Source: Prochlorococcus sp. AG-347-J14 (GTDB taxonomy: Bacteria; Cyanobacteriota; Cyanobacteriia; PCC-6307; Cyanobiaceae). Taken from it: a DNA stretch of 64,000 bases. Each line of letters opens with the position of its first letter. The stretch's first letter is position 1. Below are positions 10,675 to 20,783 of this stretch, piece by piece. The notes beneath the pieces were generated by a model that had not been told where the DNA came from, made no database searches, and saw only the letters and a program-made list of their open reading frames with translations. Both the position numbers and the translations under genes were made by a program. The stretch lies in contig QCBU01000001.1 of assembly GCA_003281505.1 (NCBI GenBank), positions 186,001 to 250,000 on the forward strand. Reading direction: 5' to 3'.

Positions 10675-11892
10675 TTAACAAGATTTCAAGTAATAAAGAT
10701 CACGTAATAATTTAAAAGCTTTTTCTTTATCAATTTTATTAGAATTTTGGATAATGCTTATAATTATTGGCTTTTCATTTTTATATAAAAAGCCAGATAA
10801 TGCAAAGACATTTGCAAGAGTCCCAGTTTTGCCAAAAAACTTTCCAGATAATTCACTATTTACAAATCTTTTAGCTAATGTTCCTCTTACTCCAGTAATT
10901 GAAAGTGTAGATTGATAAGCTTTAAAATCATTAAAATATCTCATTTTATCTAAAAACAATACAACTAACTTTGTTGTAATTTTATTTTTTCGAGACAATC
11001 CACTAGCATCTGCAAAGTATACATTATTTACTGGTAGGCCTTTATTTGCAAGCCATCTTTTTAATTTTATATAATCATTAACGTTCCATGTATTTGAAGC
11101 ATTTTTAAAGAGAGATTCAGCTGTAAAATTATGGCTTTCAGAATTTGTTAGAGTTAATAATGAAAGAATTGGAGTTGAATATATTTTATTTATCTCTTTA
11201 TTATTTTTTAAATAAAAAGTTTTTTCTGAATCAAAAAAATCTATATATATTTTTGAATTTGGAAATTTATTATTTAAATAATTTTTAATAAAATTTTTTA
11301 ATGCATAAATATCATCATATTTTTTGTGATTACTTTCTATGGCAAGAGATGTAATTGGAGATCCATATTCGTAAAGTTTATCAGTATTTGTCCAACCATT
11401 AGGCCAATATAATTTTGAATCAATTTCTACAATATTAAAGTTAATAATTTTATTTTCTTTAACATTTGAAATTAGTTCGACTATATGTTCATAATTAAGA
11501 TCTGGATCACCTTGACCGTGTAAATAATAATCATTTTTATTTTTAAATAAGGAAGTTTTTAAATTATTATTTAATTTATATTTACTTAAAACATAGGCAG
11601 ATGAGAATAATTTTTGATTAGATGCTGGTAACCTTGGAACATTCTCATTGTAGGAACTTATTATTTCCCCTTTATTATTGATAATTGATACACTAAAAGA
11701 ATCATCAAGCGTTTGGTTCAATAAAGCATCATAAGTAGGACATATTTTGTTTTTAGTAATTATTCCGGGGAAATTAAAATAAATACTATTTAAAATGGTT
11801 ATTTTCTGATTAGCTAGTAAATATCTTATTAAGAAAGGAGATGTTACTAATACAAGAACAATTAAGAAAAATGAATAAATTTTTTTTATCAC
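10675..11892 (-). CDS. dacB: D-alanyl-D-alanine carboxypeptidase, PBP4 (DacB) family
   Basis: A 405-residue penicillin-binding protein of the S13 peptidase family, which trims or cleaves peptidoglycan cross-links. A hydrophobic N-terminal segment (about residues 5-26) should be a signal anchor. All three active-site motifs are seen: SxxK as S91-N-Q-K94, SxN as SHN in a TNSESHNFTAE context, and KTG in FFGKTGTLANVF near the C-terminus. It belongs to a minus-strand run with DUF1995, cysteine desulfurase and dapF, the last making the diaminopimelate that ends up in the same cell wall. Composition is very rich in Asn, Lys and Ile, like its neighbours. Confidence 0.9.
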   Translation of the reverse strand: MIKKIYSFFLIVLVLVTSPFLIRYLLANQKITILNSIYFNFPGIITKNKICPTYDALLNQTLDDSFSVSIINNKGEIISSYNENVPRLPASNQKLFSSAYVLSKYKLNNNLKTSLFKNKNDYYLHGQGDPDLNYEHIVELISNVKENKIINFNIVEIDSKLYWPNGWTNTDKLYEYGSPITSLAIESNHKKYDDIYALKNFIKNYLNNKFPNSKIYIDFFDSEKTFYLKNNKEINKIYSTPILSLLTLTNSESHNFTAESLFKNASNTWNVNDYIKLKRWLANKGLPVNNVYFADASGLSRKNKITTKLVVLFLDKMRYFNDFKAYQSTLSITGVRGTLAKRFVNSELSGKFFGKTGTLANVFALSGFLYKNEKPIIISIIQNSNKIDKEKAFKLLRDLYYLKSC

Positions 11893-11899
11893 ATTAAAT

Positions 11900-12526
11900 C
11901 TATAAATTTACAAAAATAGCTTCATTGTCGGGTTTAATCTCAAATTCTTTTTTAAAAAAATATCTTTTATTTTCTTCTTTGAAAAGCAACCAATTATTTG
12001 GATAAATATGCATAAGAGCAGCTTTATTTAAAGGCTGAAGAAAATAAATATTTTTCCATGTTTTGACAAAGTTTTTACGTCGCTCTCTAATTACACTTCC
12101 TATACCTATGTTGGCATCTTCAAATTTTGGATTTAATGAATAATGCGTACCTTGATAATTATCAGACATTGGTTCAAATGTATCGAAATCATATGGCTGA
12201 GGTAGTATCGATATCATTGCACTATCAATATTATTTATATTATTTGATTCATTAAATGATTTAAAAGTAAAGATTTTATCTTTGATATCTGGATAGTCTC
12301 TTTGAGCCAAAGCCACAGCACCTTGATCAGCAAATGTTATGAATACATTATTATTTTTAGACAATATCTTGTAAATAGTTATTCCAATTCTGTTAAATTT
12401 CAATCCTTCAAAATTAAATTCTATAGTAAATCTTTTATTTGAATCTAATAAACTTGGAAAGATTGCATCCTCCATATTCTTAAGTGATTCATTTAAATCT
12501 TTAGGTAGTCTGTAATTGGTTTCCAT
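11900..12526 (-). CDS. DUF1995 family protein
   Basis: A 208-residue protein of the DUF1995 family, found in cyanobacteria and as plastid-targeted proteins in plants. Recognised from the N-terminal LPKDLNESLKNMEDAI, the FEGLKFN strand region, VFITFADQGAVALAQRDYPDI and the middle ISILPQPYDFDTFEPM block. No catalytic motif is obvious and I do not know its biochemical role. It starts next to the stop of the cysteine desulfurase gene (they share base 12526) and ends 7 bases before the dacB-like gene, so it is probably translated from one polycistronic message. A photosynthesis-related function is a guess from family distribution only. Confidence 0.75.
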   Translation of the reverse strand: METNYRLPKDLNESLKNMEDAIFPSLLDSNKRFTIEFNFEGLKFNRIGITIYKILSKNNNVFITFADQGAVALAQRDYPDIKDKIFTFKSFNESNNINNIDSAMISILPQPYDFDTFEPMSDNYQGTHYSLNPKFEDANIGIGSVIRERRKNFVKTWKNIYFLQPLNKAALMHIYPNNWLLFKEENKRYFFKKEFEIKPDNEAIFVNL

Positions 12527-13698
12527 TAAAATTTGTCAATACATATTTGAATAAGTTCTAAAAATTTATCTATTTCTGACTTATTATTTATCGAACCTAA
12601 GCTAACACGAATATTTGAATATAGTTCATCATCTTTTAAACCAATATTTTTAAGTGTTGAGCTAGGTTTCCCAGATGAGCTTGAACAAGCGCTTCCACTA
12701 CTTATGGCTATTTTATTTTCTGACATGAAATTAACAATCTTATAGGCCCTTATAGGCTCAAATCGTTTACTTAATAGTAGAAACGAAATATGATTGGGAA
12801 GTCTATGGTTAATACTACCCGTAATCTTTATATGATTATTATCCTTAATTTTATGAAAAAAATAATTTTTAAGTTTTTTAATTTTATTAGAAGAAAATTC
12901 AGTTTTGTAATCATATAATTTTACTTTTCCTTTAATATTCTTTAATGATTCATACATTCCAGCGATTAATGGCAAAGCTTGTGTACCTTGTCTAATTGAA
13001 AATTCCTGAGTAAGTGATATGTCTTTATTTTTTAAAATTTGTCTAGACTTTTCTTTTGTTAAAAGAATACCGATCCCTTTTGGACCTCCAAATTTATGCG
13101 CAGATAAACTTAGAAAATCACATTTAAGATCCTTCCAACTGAATATTCCATTACTTAATATTTGAGTTCCATCTAAATGAAACATTATATTTAATTCTTC
13201 ACATTTGGAACCAATAAATTGGACAGGTTGTATGGTCCCAATTTCACTTTGTCCCCAAATAATTGATACAAGCTTAGTATTATTGTTTAAAATGTTTTCG
13301 ATACTAGAAATATTTAAAATTCCATCATTATTTACCGTCCATTCGTAAATATCCCAATTTTGTTTTCTTAGTTTATTGGCACAAATAGTTGTTGCTTGAT
13401 GTTCAACATTTGAAATAACAACTCTGCCATTTTTAAAGTTCTCATAAATATTATTAAATACAATATTTGTCGATTCAGAAGAACCAGATGTAAAAATTAT
13501 ATCCTCTGGATCTGCTTCAAATATATAAGCAATTTTAGATCTAATTTTTTCAAGATATATAGAACATTTAATCCCTAGCTCATATGTAGATGAAGGGTTA
13601 TGCCAATAATTCCTGTAAGTTGAATTAATTATATTTAAAACATTCTCAGATAATGGTGTTGTGGATGCATTATCTAAATAGATAAAATTATTTTCCAT
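12526..13698 (-). CDS. Cysteine desulfurase (NifS/IscS type)
   Basis: A 390-residue class V PLP enzyme that takes sulfur from cysteine for Fe-S clusters and thio-cofactors. The N-terminal LDNASTTPL block, the SGSSESTN stretch, the PLP lysine K202 in SAHKFGGPKG, and the persulfide cysteine C338 in a SSGSACSSSSG loop are all present. The flexible cysteine loop with SACSS groups it with IscS/NifS rather than SufS. It shares one base with dapF upstream and with the DUF1995 gene downstream, so the three are tightly coupled. The sulfur acceptor is not encoded nearby. Confident at family level; whether it serves Fe-S assembly, tRNA thiolation or both is open. Confidence 0.92.
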   Translation of the reverse strand: MENNFIYLDNASTTPLSENVLNIINSTYRNYWHNPSSTYELGIKCSIYLEKIRSKIAYIFEADPEDIIFTSGSSESTNIVFNNIYENFKNGRVVISNVEHQATTICANKLRKQNWDIYEWTVNNDGILNISSIENILNNNTKLVSIIWGQSEIGTIQPVQFIGSKCEELNIMFHLDGTQILSNGIFSWKDLKCDFLSLSAHKFGGPKGIGILLTKEKSRQILKNKDISLTQEFSIRQGTQALPLIAGMYESLKNIKGKVKLYDYKTEFSSNKIKKLKNYFFHKIKDNNHIKITGSINHRLPNHISFLLLSKRFEPIRAYKIVNFMSENKIAISSGSACSSSSGKPSSTLKNIGLKDDELYSNIRVSLGSINNKSEIDKFLELIQICIDKF

Positions 13699-14558
13699 TA
13701 ATTTACTAACATTGAACCTGAGAAAACCTTTTTAGCATTACCGGTCATCATGACTTCACAATCGTCTTTTGACCATTCAATTTTAAGATTACCTCCTGGT
13801 AAAGTTACTATGGTTTGTGAATTACAAAGGCCTAATTTATAAGCTGCCACATGGATAGCACATGCCCCTGTTCCACAAGCTAAGGTTGGTCCTACACCCC
13901 TTTCCCATACCTTTACTTTGATATTATCTCTATTTAAAATTTGACAAAAATGCACATTAGTTTTTTCAGGAAATAATTGATTTTTTTCAAATATAGGACC
14001 AAGTCTGGAAAGAACAATTGACTCTATGTCATTTACAAAGAATATTAAATGAGGATTTCCCATTCCTACGGCATAACCCATATTATTAAAATCCTTCTCA
14101 ATAAATTCGTGTGAAGGAATTGAATTTATTTTTTTTTCAATTATTGTTGGAATATTTTGACTTTCTAAAATAGGAACTCCCATTCTTACTGTAATTTCAT
14201 CATTTATATAATTTGCAATTTTTAAACCTGCTTTAGTCTCAATTTTATATTCTATATTTTTATTATTCATTGAGTCATTTACGTGGAGATACTCAACTAA
14301 ACACCTAATTCCGTTTCCACACATTTGTGCTTCAGAACCATCAGAATTAAAAATTATCATTTTTGCATAATTATCTTCATTAGGTTCTTCTATAAAAATC
14401 ACACCATCTGCTCCAATACCAAATTGTCTGTTGCAAATTGTTTTTATATCAATTATTTTATTTATCTTGTAATTTTTATATAAATCATTTCCTCTAGAAT
14501 CAATTACTACGAAATCATTTCCGTTACCTTGATATTTTTCAAAAGTTATATTTTTCAT
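13698..14558 (-). CDS. dapF: Diaminopimelate epimerase
   Basis: Interconverts LL- and meso-diaminopimelate, giving the precursor of lysine and of the peptidoglycan cross-link. The 286-residue protein has both catalytic cysteines: C80 in SEAQMCGNGIRC and C228 in TLACGTGACA, each within the expected glycine-rich context. The N-terminal KYQGNGNDFVVID block is also typical. It is the first gene of a minus-strand run (dapF, cysteine desulfurase, DUF1995, dacB-like) with single-base overlaps. The 107-base gap upstream is shared with the divergent leuS and must hold both promoters; it is AT-rich with no motif I can name. Confidence 0.96.
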   Translation of the reverse strand: MKNITFEKYQGNGNDFVVIDSRGNDLYKNYKINKIIDIKTICNRQFGIGADGVIFIEEPNEDNYAKMIIFNSDGSEAQMCGNGIRCLVEYLHVNDSMNNKNIEYKIETKAGLKIANYINDEITVRMGVPILESQNIPTIIEKKINSIPSHEFIEKDFNNMGYAVGMGNPHLIFFVNDIESIVLSRLGPIFEKNQLFPEKTNVHFCQILNRDNIKVKVWERGVGPTLACGTGACAIHVAAYKLGLCNSQTIVTLPGGNLKIEWSKDDCEVMMTGNAKKVFSGSMLVN

Positions 14559-14665
14559 TTGTAGATAATATATTTTAAATTTTAATTATAAATTATTCCT
14601 TTTAACAATCTATTTCTATTTTATACAATGGATATTAAAATAATAATTTAACAAATAAAAATTAA

Positions 14666-17236
14666 GTGATTTCTCCCGATGAACAATATGAGACTGATAC
14701 CAATTTATATAATCCATCTGAAATAGAAAAAAAATGGCAGTCAATATGGACAGAAAACAATTTATACAAAACAGGTAAATTAACTGAGAATAGCGATAAA
14801 TTTTATGCCTTATCAATGTTTCCCTACCCTTCAGGCAATCTTCATATGGGACATGTTAGGAATTATGTTATTACAGACTTAATAGCTCGGTTTCAAAGGT
14901 TTAAGGGCAAATCTGTTTTACATCCAATGGGTTGGGACGCTTTTGGTTTGCCTGCTGAGAATGCAGCGATTGAAAGAGGAATCAGTCCAAGTGTCTGGAC
15001 AAAAAAAAATATTTCTCATATGAAGTCGCAATTAAAGCTTTTGGGACTATCAGTTGATTGGGATAGAGAATTTGCCACTTGTGATGAAAATTATTATGTT
15101 TGGACACAATACCTATTTTTAGAGTTATACAAGGCAGGTCTTGTATATCAAAAGGAATCAGAAGTTAATTGGGATCCTATTGATAATACAGTCTTAGCAA
15201 ATGAACAAGTTGACTCAGAGGGTAAATCTTGGAGATCTGGTGCAGTAGTTGAAAAAAAATTATTAAAGCAATGGTTTTTAAGGATTACTAATTATGCGGA
15301 TGAGTTATTGAAGGATTTAGAAAAATTAGATAACTGGCCAGAAAGAGTAAAAATAATGCAAGATAATTGGATTGGTAAGTCAATTGGGACAAATATTAAT
15401 TTCAATATCAATACCAATCCAGAAAAGAAAATAACTGTATTTACAACTAGGCCAGATACTTTATTTGGAGTTACTTATTTAGCAATTTCTGTTAATCATT
15501 CATTAATTAAAAATATTTCTGATCAAGAAACCATGCAAGATATAGAAAATCTTAAACAATATTTGAAAAATAATAAAAATAATGAACTTGAAAAAATTGG
15601 AATAAAAACTAGCTTAATAGCAATAAATCCAGTTAATTTTGAACCGATTCCTATTTGGGTGGCAAGTTATGTTCTCGATGAATACGGAACAGGGGCTGTT
15701 ATGGGCGTGCCTGCTCATGATCAAAGAGATTTTGAATTTGCTAAGAAAAATAATATTGATATTAAACAGGTAATAATAAAGGATAAAAGTGAACAAACTA
15801 ACGATCTTGATGAAGCTTATGTAGAAAATGGATATCTTATTAATTCAAATCAATACAATGGTGTAGCAAATACTATTGCTAAATCAAAAATTTCAGGGGA
15901 GGGCGTAAATAATGGATGGGCTGAAAATAAGATCCAATATCGTTTGAGAGATTGGTTAATATCTAGACAAAGATATTGGGGATGTCCGATTCCTATCATT
16001 AATTGCAGAAAATGTGGATCTGTTCCTTTAAACCAATCGGAATTACCTGTTGCGTTACCAAAAGATATAGATATTTCGGCTAACAAGATTAACGCTTTAG
16101 GTGATAATAATAATTGGATAAATACAACATGTCCAAAATGTGGAATAGCAGCAAAAAAAGAAACTGATACTATGGACACTTTTATGTGTTCATCATGGTA
16201 TTTTTTAAGATATCCATCTTCAAAATGTACAAATAAGCCATTTGAGAAGATTGAAATTAATAAATGGTTACCTGTAGATCAATATGTTGGAGGAGTAGAG
16301 CATGCAATATTGCATTTGTTATATGCAAGATTTTTCACTAAAGCTTTGAGGGATAATGATCTATTTGAAATTGATGAACCATTTAAAAAACTATTAACGC
16401 AAGGAATGGTTCAGGCCGCAGCCTATAAAAACAATAAAACGGGTAAATATGTTTCTCCTTCCGATATTACTGACTTATCAAATCCAACAGATCCGATTGA
16501 CAATTCTAAACTCGAAGTGCTTTTCGAGAAGATGTCTAAGTCAAAATATAATGGAATAGACCCTGAATCAGTAATTAAAAAATATGGAGCAGATACAGCA
16601 AGAATGTTTATATTATTTAAAGCACCGCCAGAAAAAGATTTGGAATGGGGAGATACAGATGTTGAAGGACAATTTAGATTTTTAAGCAGGATTTGGAAGC
16701 TTTATATAAATTGTACAAAAGATATAAATAGTAAATCTAATACCTATCCAGATAATGAAAAAAGTTTAATAAAGTCAATGAATATTGCTATAAAAGAAAT
16801 TTCAAATGACATATTAAATAACCAATTTAATACTGCGATTTCAGAACTAATGAAGTTTTATAATTCATTATCAAATTCCATTAATGACGTAAATAATAAT
16901 TTAAAAATTGATGCTTTAAAAACATTTTGTATTTTGTTAGCTCCATTTGCTCCTCATATTGCAGAAGAAATATGGCATCTTATAGGATTTAAAAAATCTG
17001 TGCATTTAGAAAAATGGCCTTCATTTAATGCCGAAGCACTAAAGGAAGATTCATATGAACTAGTAATACAAGTGAATGGGAAAGTTAGAGACAAAGTAAA
17101 TATTAATAATGATATGAGTGAAGATCAAATTAAAGAATTGACTCTTAAGAGACCTAACATATTAAAATGGACTCAAGATAAGGAAATAAGAAAAATAATT
17201 ATTGTTAAAGGAAAAATTATGAATATTGTTGTTTAA
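14666..17236 (+). CDS. leuS: Leucyl-tRNA synthetase
   Basis: Class I aminoacyl-tRNA synthetase charging tRNA-Leu, 856 residues. The HIGH motif is H60-M-G-H63 in [11 protein letters not shown], and KMSKS is at residues 622-626. The editing CP1 domain is present with TTRPDTLFG and [15 protein letters not shown], and the catalytic WGCPIPI block and the zinc-type cysteines ([13 protein letters not shown]) follow. The gene starts at a GTG (14666); I see no in-frame ATG before the conserved [11 protein letters not shown] block. It overlaps the convergent pgi by 4 bases at the stop codons. Confidence 0.97.
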   Translation: MISPDEQYETDTNLYNPSEIEKKWQSIWTENNLYKTGKLTENSDKFYALSMFPYPSGNLHMGHVRNYVITDLIARFQRFKGKSVLHPMGWDAFGLPAENAAIERGISPSVWTKKNISHMKSQLKLLGLSVDWDREFATCDENYYVWTQYLFLELYKAGLVYQKESEVNWDPIDNTVLANEQVDSEGKSWRSGAVVEKKLLKQWFLRITNYADELLKDLEKLDNWPERVKIMQDNWIGKSIGTNINFNINTNPEKKITVFTTRPDTLFGVTYLAISVNHSLIKNISDQETMQDIENLKQYLKNNKNNELEKIGIKTSLIAINPVNFEPIPIWVASYVLDEYGTGAVMGVPAHDQRDFEFAKKNNIDIKQVIIKDKSEQTNDLDEAYVENGYLINSNQYNGVANTIAKSKISGEGVNNGWAENKIQYRLRDWLISRQRYWGCPIPIINCRKCGSVPLNQSELPVALPKDIDISANKINALGDNNNWINTTCPKCGIAAKKETDTMDTFMCSSWYFLRYPSSKCTNKPFEKIEINKWLPVDQYVGGVEHAILHLLYARFFTKALRDNDLFEIDEPFKKLLTQGMVQAAAYKNNKTGKYVSPSDITDLSNPTDPIDNSKLEVLFEKMSKSKYNGIDPESVIKKYGADTARMFILFKAPPEKDLEWGDTDVEGQFRFLSRIWKLYINCTKDINSKSNTYPDNEKSLIKSMNIAIKEISNDILNNQFNTAISELMKFYNSLSNSINDVNNNLKIDALKTFCILLAPFAPHIAEEIWHLIGFKKSVHLEKWPSFNAEALKEDSYELVIQVNGKVRDKVNINNDMSEDQIKELTLKRPNILKWTQDKEIRKIIIVKGKIMNIVV

Positions 17237-18816
17237 GAATTTATTTTTTGAATAACTAATGTATTTGGATTTGACCAATCACCCTTAACTAAATAATTAT
17301 CATTACCGAAACACATTTCACGGAGTATGAAAAAAATAGGTTCACTCACTGAATTATCAAATAATGATGTTATGTCATTTATAGAATATTCTCCACCTTC
17401 ATCTAATAAATTACTTACTTTTTGTTGATACTCAATAATATTTGCGGCTGCTTTCTTTCCAGCTTCAACTCCAGGTTGATCATATGCATTTATATTTACC
17501 AATTCAGCGTAAAAGGATACAGCCCTCTCAAATAATGCGATTAAGGCACCTAGTGAAAAACAATTTAACTTTTCTAACGTAATAGTGATACTTTGTCTGT
17601 TTTCACTTGATAGTGCAGATCTGGTTCCTTGCAAAAAACCAGAAAGATATTCTTTAGGATTCTCTTTTTCATCAAAAATATTAGTAGATGGAGAATCTAA
17701 TAATTCAATAAAAATACAAAAGAAATTATCAATACCATCTCTCAGTTGCTGAACATAAGCATGTTGATCTGTAGATCCTTTATTACCAAAAACGGAAATA
17801 CCTTGATTAACTACTTCACCATTCCTATTAAATTTCTTTCCTAATGACTCCATTACTAATTGCTGGAGATATTTACTAAATACCTGTAACCTATCTCTAT
17901 AAGGTAATACGACCATATCTCTCTTTCCAATACCATCCCCAGTTAAATACCATGCGGATGATAATAATGCTGCTGGATTATTTTTAAAATCAATTATACG
18001 TGTGGCTTCATCCATTAATGATGCACCTCTAATAAATTCAGATATATTTTCATTAATAAGAGCTAATGGAAGTAATCCTACAGAGCTTGTAATACTAGTT
18101 CTTCCTCCAACCCAATCTTGCAAATTAAATATTTTTAACCAATTTTCAGAAATGGCTTTTTTAAATAACTTACTATCTTCCATAGTTATGGCTATAGCAT
18201 TAGAGTTCCATTCAAGAGAATTGTTTTCGCAGTGACTTTTAATAATTTCCATAGCAATTCTAGGTTCAGGTGTACCACCTGATTTGCTTACTACTACAAA
18301 TAATGTTGTTGATAATTTTTCAGATAACTCTTCTAACTTTTCGCTAATTAAAAAAGGATCAACATTATCGATATAAGAAAAATTCAAGCCTTTAGAGCAC
18401 TTCTGCAGTGACTCTGTAATAAGTAATGGTCCTAAACCACTTCCACCAATTCCTATCCATAGAACATCAGTATAGTTCTGATTATTCTTATTCTTAATTT
18501 CTCCATTTAAAATCTGTTTTCCAAATTCAGAGATTGCATTAATATTTGCGATAATTTCTTCTTCTATTCTTGATGAGGGTGAAATTGATGGATTTCTAAG
18601 CCAATAATGTCCAACTTGTCTATTTTCATCAATATTTGAGATTGCACCACTTTCTAATTCTTTTATCGATGAAAAAACGTCTATAAATTTATCTTCTAAA
18701 TTTTTTATCTCTATACTTTTGAAATTAATTTTGCTTATGTCTAACCAAATATTTAATTTTTTATCAAACCAAAGATAATTGCAAAATTTATCCCAAGATT
18801 TTAAATCTCCATTCAT
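17233..18816 (-). CDS. pgi: Glucose-6-phosphate isomerase
   Basis: Interconverts glucose-6-phosphate and fructose-6-phosphate in glycolysis, gluconeogenesis and the oxidative pentose phosphate route. The frame is open for 19 more codons upstream, but I place the start at the ATG at 18814-18816 ([11 protein letters not shown]), giving 527 residues, because the upstream residues look unconserved and basic. Seen are the sugar-phosphate SIS fold with [21 protein letters not shown], the active-site [15 protein letters not shown], and [10 protein letters not shown] with [10 protein letters not shown] near the end. The stop codon overlaps that of leuS by 4 bases. Upstream lies a 183-base divergent promoter region shared with purN. 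Confidence 0.93.
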   Translation of the reverse strand: MNGDLKSWDKFCNYLWFDKKLNIWLDISKINFKSIEIKNLEDKFIDVFSSIKELESGAISNIDENRQVGHYWLRNPSISPSSRIEEEIIANINAISEFGKQILNGEIKNKNNQNYTDVLWIGIGGSGLGPLLITESLQKCSKGLNFSYIDNVDPFLISEKLEELSEKLSTTLFVVVSKSGGTPEPRIAMEIIKSHCENNSLEWNSNAIAITMEDSKLFKKAISENWLKIFNLQDWVGGRTSITSSVGLLPLALINENISEFIRGASLMDEATRIIDFKNNPAALLSSAWYLTGDGIGKRDMVVLPYRDRLQVFSKYLQQLVMESLGKKFNRNGEVVNQGISVFGNKGSTDQHAYVQQLRDGIDNFFCIFIELLDSPSTNIFDEKENPKEYLSGFLQGTRSALSSENRQSITITLEKLNCFSLGALIALFERAVSFYAELVNINAYDQPGVEAGKKAAANIIEYQQKVSNLLDEGGEYSINDITSLFDNSVSEPIFFILREMCFGNDNYLVKGDWSNPNTLVIQKINS

Positions 18817-18999
18817 TTTATATATTTGTTTCTTTTTATTTATTATCCAATTATATCTATACGAATAGTACATAGATTTGAATCATTTAAATTTGTTTAA
18901 ATTATTATCTTTAAATAAATATGTTTTTGAATATAAACAATTAAAACTGAGGGTTTTTTTTATTTCATATGAATTTATCATTAGATAAAATAAAAAACT

Positions 19000-19656
19000 T
19001 TGGATAGATCATTTAATTACATAATTTCCCCTGAGATATCTGAATTTAGAAGATTTTCACCAAAATTAAAAATAGGTGTACTTGCTTCAGGGAGAGGAAC
19101 AAACTTTCAAGAATTAATTAATCTCTCAGAAAAAGGAGAATTAGATATAGATATAAAAGTTTTAATTACTAACAAAGATGAAGCCGGTTGTATAAAAAGA
19201 GCTGAAAGTAAAAAAATACCTCACAAAATTATAAGAGGCAAAGACTTTCTGCAAAAAGAGACTTTTGAATTAGAAATTGTAAATACTTTAATTTATTACG
19301 ATGTTGAACTTGTAGTTATGGCAGGCTGGATGAAAATTGTTACTCCATTTTTTATTAATAAATTTAAGAATAAGATAATAAATATTCACCCTTCATTACT
19401 TCCCTCATATAAAGGTGGTTCTGCGATAAAGGACTCTATATTAAGTGGTTCAAAAATAACTGGTTGTTCAGTACATTTTGTAGAAGAGGAGGTAGATAGT
19501 GGATCATTGATAATGCAAGCTGCATTGTCAATTAGAGATGATGATGATATTGAATCACTTTCTAAAAGGATACAAATGCTTGAGCATAAAATTTTACCTC
19601 ACTCTATCTCTCATGCTGGTTTTTTGATAAGAAGTAACTTTATGGAAAATTATTAG
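19000..19656 (+). CDS. purN: Phosphoribosylglycinamide formyltransferase
   Basis: Transfers a formyl group from 10-formyltetrahydrofolate to GAR in purine synthesis. The conserved enzyme begins at KIGVLASGRGTNFQ and carries the catalytic asparagine and histidine in NIHPSLLPSYKGG and the aspartate in EEEVDSGSLI. The only in-frame start that keeps this region is TTG at 19000, with a stop (TAA) three codons upstream, so a non-ATG start is forced; it gives an N-terminal extension of about 23 residues before the conserved part. A 12-codon ORF beginning at ATG 18969 ends across this start. The 3' end overlaps the convergent argC by 17 bases. Confidence 0.93.
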   Translation: MDRSFNYIISPEISEFRRFSPKLKIGVLASGRGTNFQELINLSEKGELDIDIKVLITNKDEAGCIKRAESKKIPHKIIRGKDFLQKETFELEIVNTLIYYDVELVVMAGWMKIVTPFFINKFKNKIINIHPSLLPSYKGGSAIKDSILSGSKITGCSVHFVEEEVDSGSLIMQAALSIRDDDDIESLSKRIQMLEHKILPHSISHAGFLIRSNFMENY

Positions 19657-20695
19657 TTAAATCAAGACCTTCATCCATTGAAAATCCACTCATAATATTT
19701 AAATTTTGAATTGCTTGCCCAGTCTGACCTTTTAACAAATTATCAATTGCAGATAAAATAATAATCCTTCCATTTCGAATATCAACTTTAACAGAAAGGA
19801 ATATTTGGTTTGTATTTTTAGCCCATTTTGTTGAAGGGTATGTATCTACAGGTAATACTTTAATATTTTTGAAATTTCTGTAATAATTATCCAAAAGAAT
19901 TCTGCAATCATCAGAGGTTAATCCTGGATCTCTTAATCTCCCATATATAGTCGAATGCATACCCCTTGAAAATGGAACCAAATGAGGTGTAAATAGCAGT
20001 TCAATCTTATTTCCAGAAATTATAGATGCTACTTGTTCGATCTCTGAGGTATGTCTATGGTTTATCAATCCATATGCTGATAAGCCTTCACCACATTCTG
20101 ATAAGAGTAGCTTTTGGTTTGGTTCTCGACCTCCTCCAGAGGTCCCGCTTTTTGAATCTATCACTATACCTTCATTTTCAATAATTCCTTGCGATAGATA
20201 AGGAACTAATGGAATAAGAGCAGATGTTGGATAGCATCCTGGACAGGCAATTAATCTTCCTTTTGAAATGGCTTCTTTATTTATTTCAGGAAGACCGTAG
20301 ATTGCCTCCTTACATAAGTCATAATCATTCCTTTTAAAAATAGCAGCTTCTTTGGAATAAACATTTTTCCATTCATTTAAAGACTTATACCTGTAATCAG
20401 CAGATAAATCAATAACTTTAAGTCCTCGATCTAATAATTTCCTTGTCAATGTTGAAGATAAGCCATTTGGTAAGCAAAGCAATGCAACATCAGCATTTTT
20501 TGAAATATTATCAACGGAAATTTCTTCTATATAAGGATCATTATCTAAATAAATAAAAGGAAAATTATCATTCCACTTTGTTCCAGATGTTTTATTACCT
20601 CCTAAAAATGAAATTTTGTATTTTTTAATTTTTTTTAAGAGATTTACCGCTTGAATACCGCCGTAACCAGTAGCACCTACTATTGCAACATTCAT
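19640..20695 (-). CDS. argC: N-acetyl-gamma-glutamyl-phosphate reductase
   Basis: NADPH-dependent third step of arginine synthesis. The 351-residue protein opens with a Rossmann motif (VGATGYGGI) and has the catalytic cysteine C154 in LIACPGCYPTSA, the following SGTSGGGRE loop, and HRHTSEIEQ with the second active-site histidine. C-terminal LLKGQTGQAIQNLN is the usual family ending. It starts 88 bases from the divergent ribBA, and its 3' end overlaps purN by 17 bases, so the C-terminal codons are read on both strands. Type I ArgC by length. Confidence 0.95.
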   Translation of the reverse strand: MNVAIVGATGYGGIQAVNLLKKIKKYKISFLGGNKTSGTKWNDNFPFIYLDNDPYIEEISVDNISKNADVALLCLPNGLSSTLTRKLLDRGLKVIDLSADYRYKSLNEWKNVYSKEAAIFKRNDYDLCKEAIYGLPEINKEAISKGRLIACPGCYPTSALIPLVPYLSQGIIENEGIVIDSKSGTSGGGREPNQKLLLSECGEGLSAYGLINHRHTSEIEQVASIISGNKIELLFTPHLVPFSRGMHSTIYGRLRDPGLTSDDCRILLDNYYRNFKNIKVLPVDTYPSTKWAKNTNQIFLSVKVDIRNGRIIILSAIDNLLKGQTGQAIQNLNIMSGFSMDEGLDLTNNFP

Positions 20696-20783
20696 TTCTT
20701 TGAATTGGCAGACTTTGAGATAGGATTGTAAAGTGTTGTATTTAAGGTAACTAAAACACTATTTTTCTATATTGATAGGAATA

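Noticed and set aside
18817..18873. N-terminal extension of pgi by 19 codons
   Set aside because: Residues before MNGDLKSW are unlike the family N-terminus; ATG 18816 gives the expected length.
18969..19007. 12-codon ORF (MNLSLDKIKNFG) overlapping the purN TTG
   Set aside because: Too short to separate from chance and with no clear ribosome site, although translational coupling to purN cannot be excluded.
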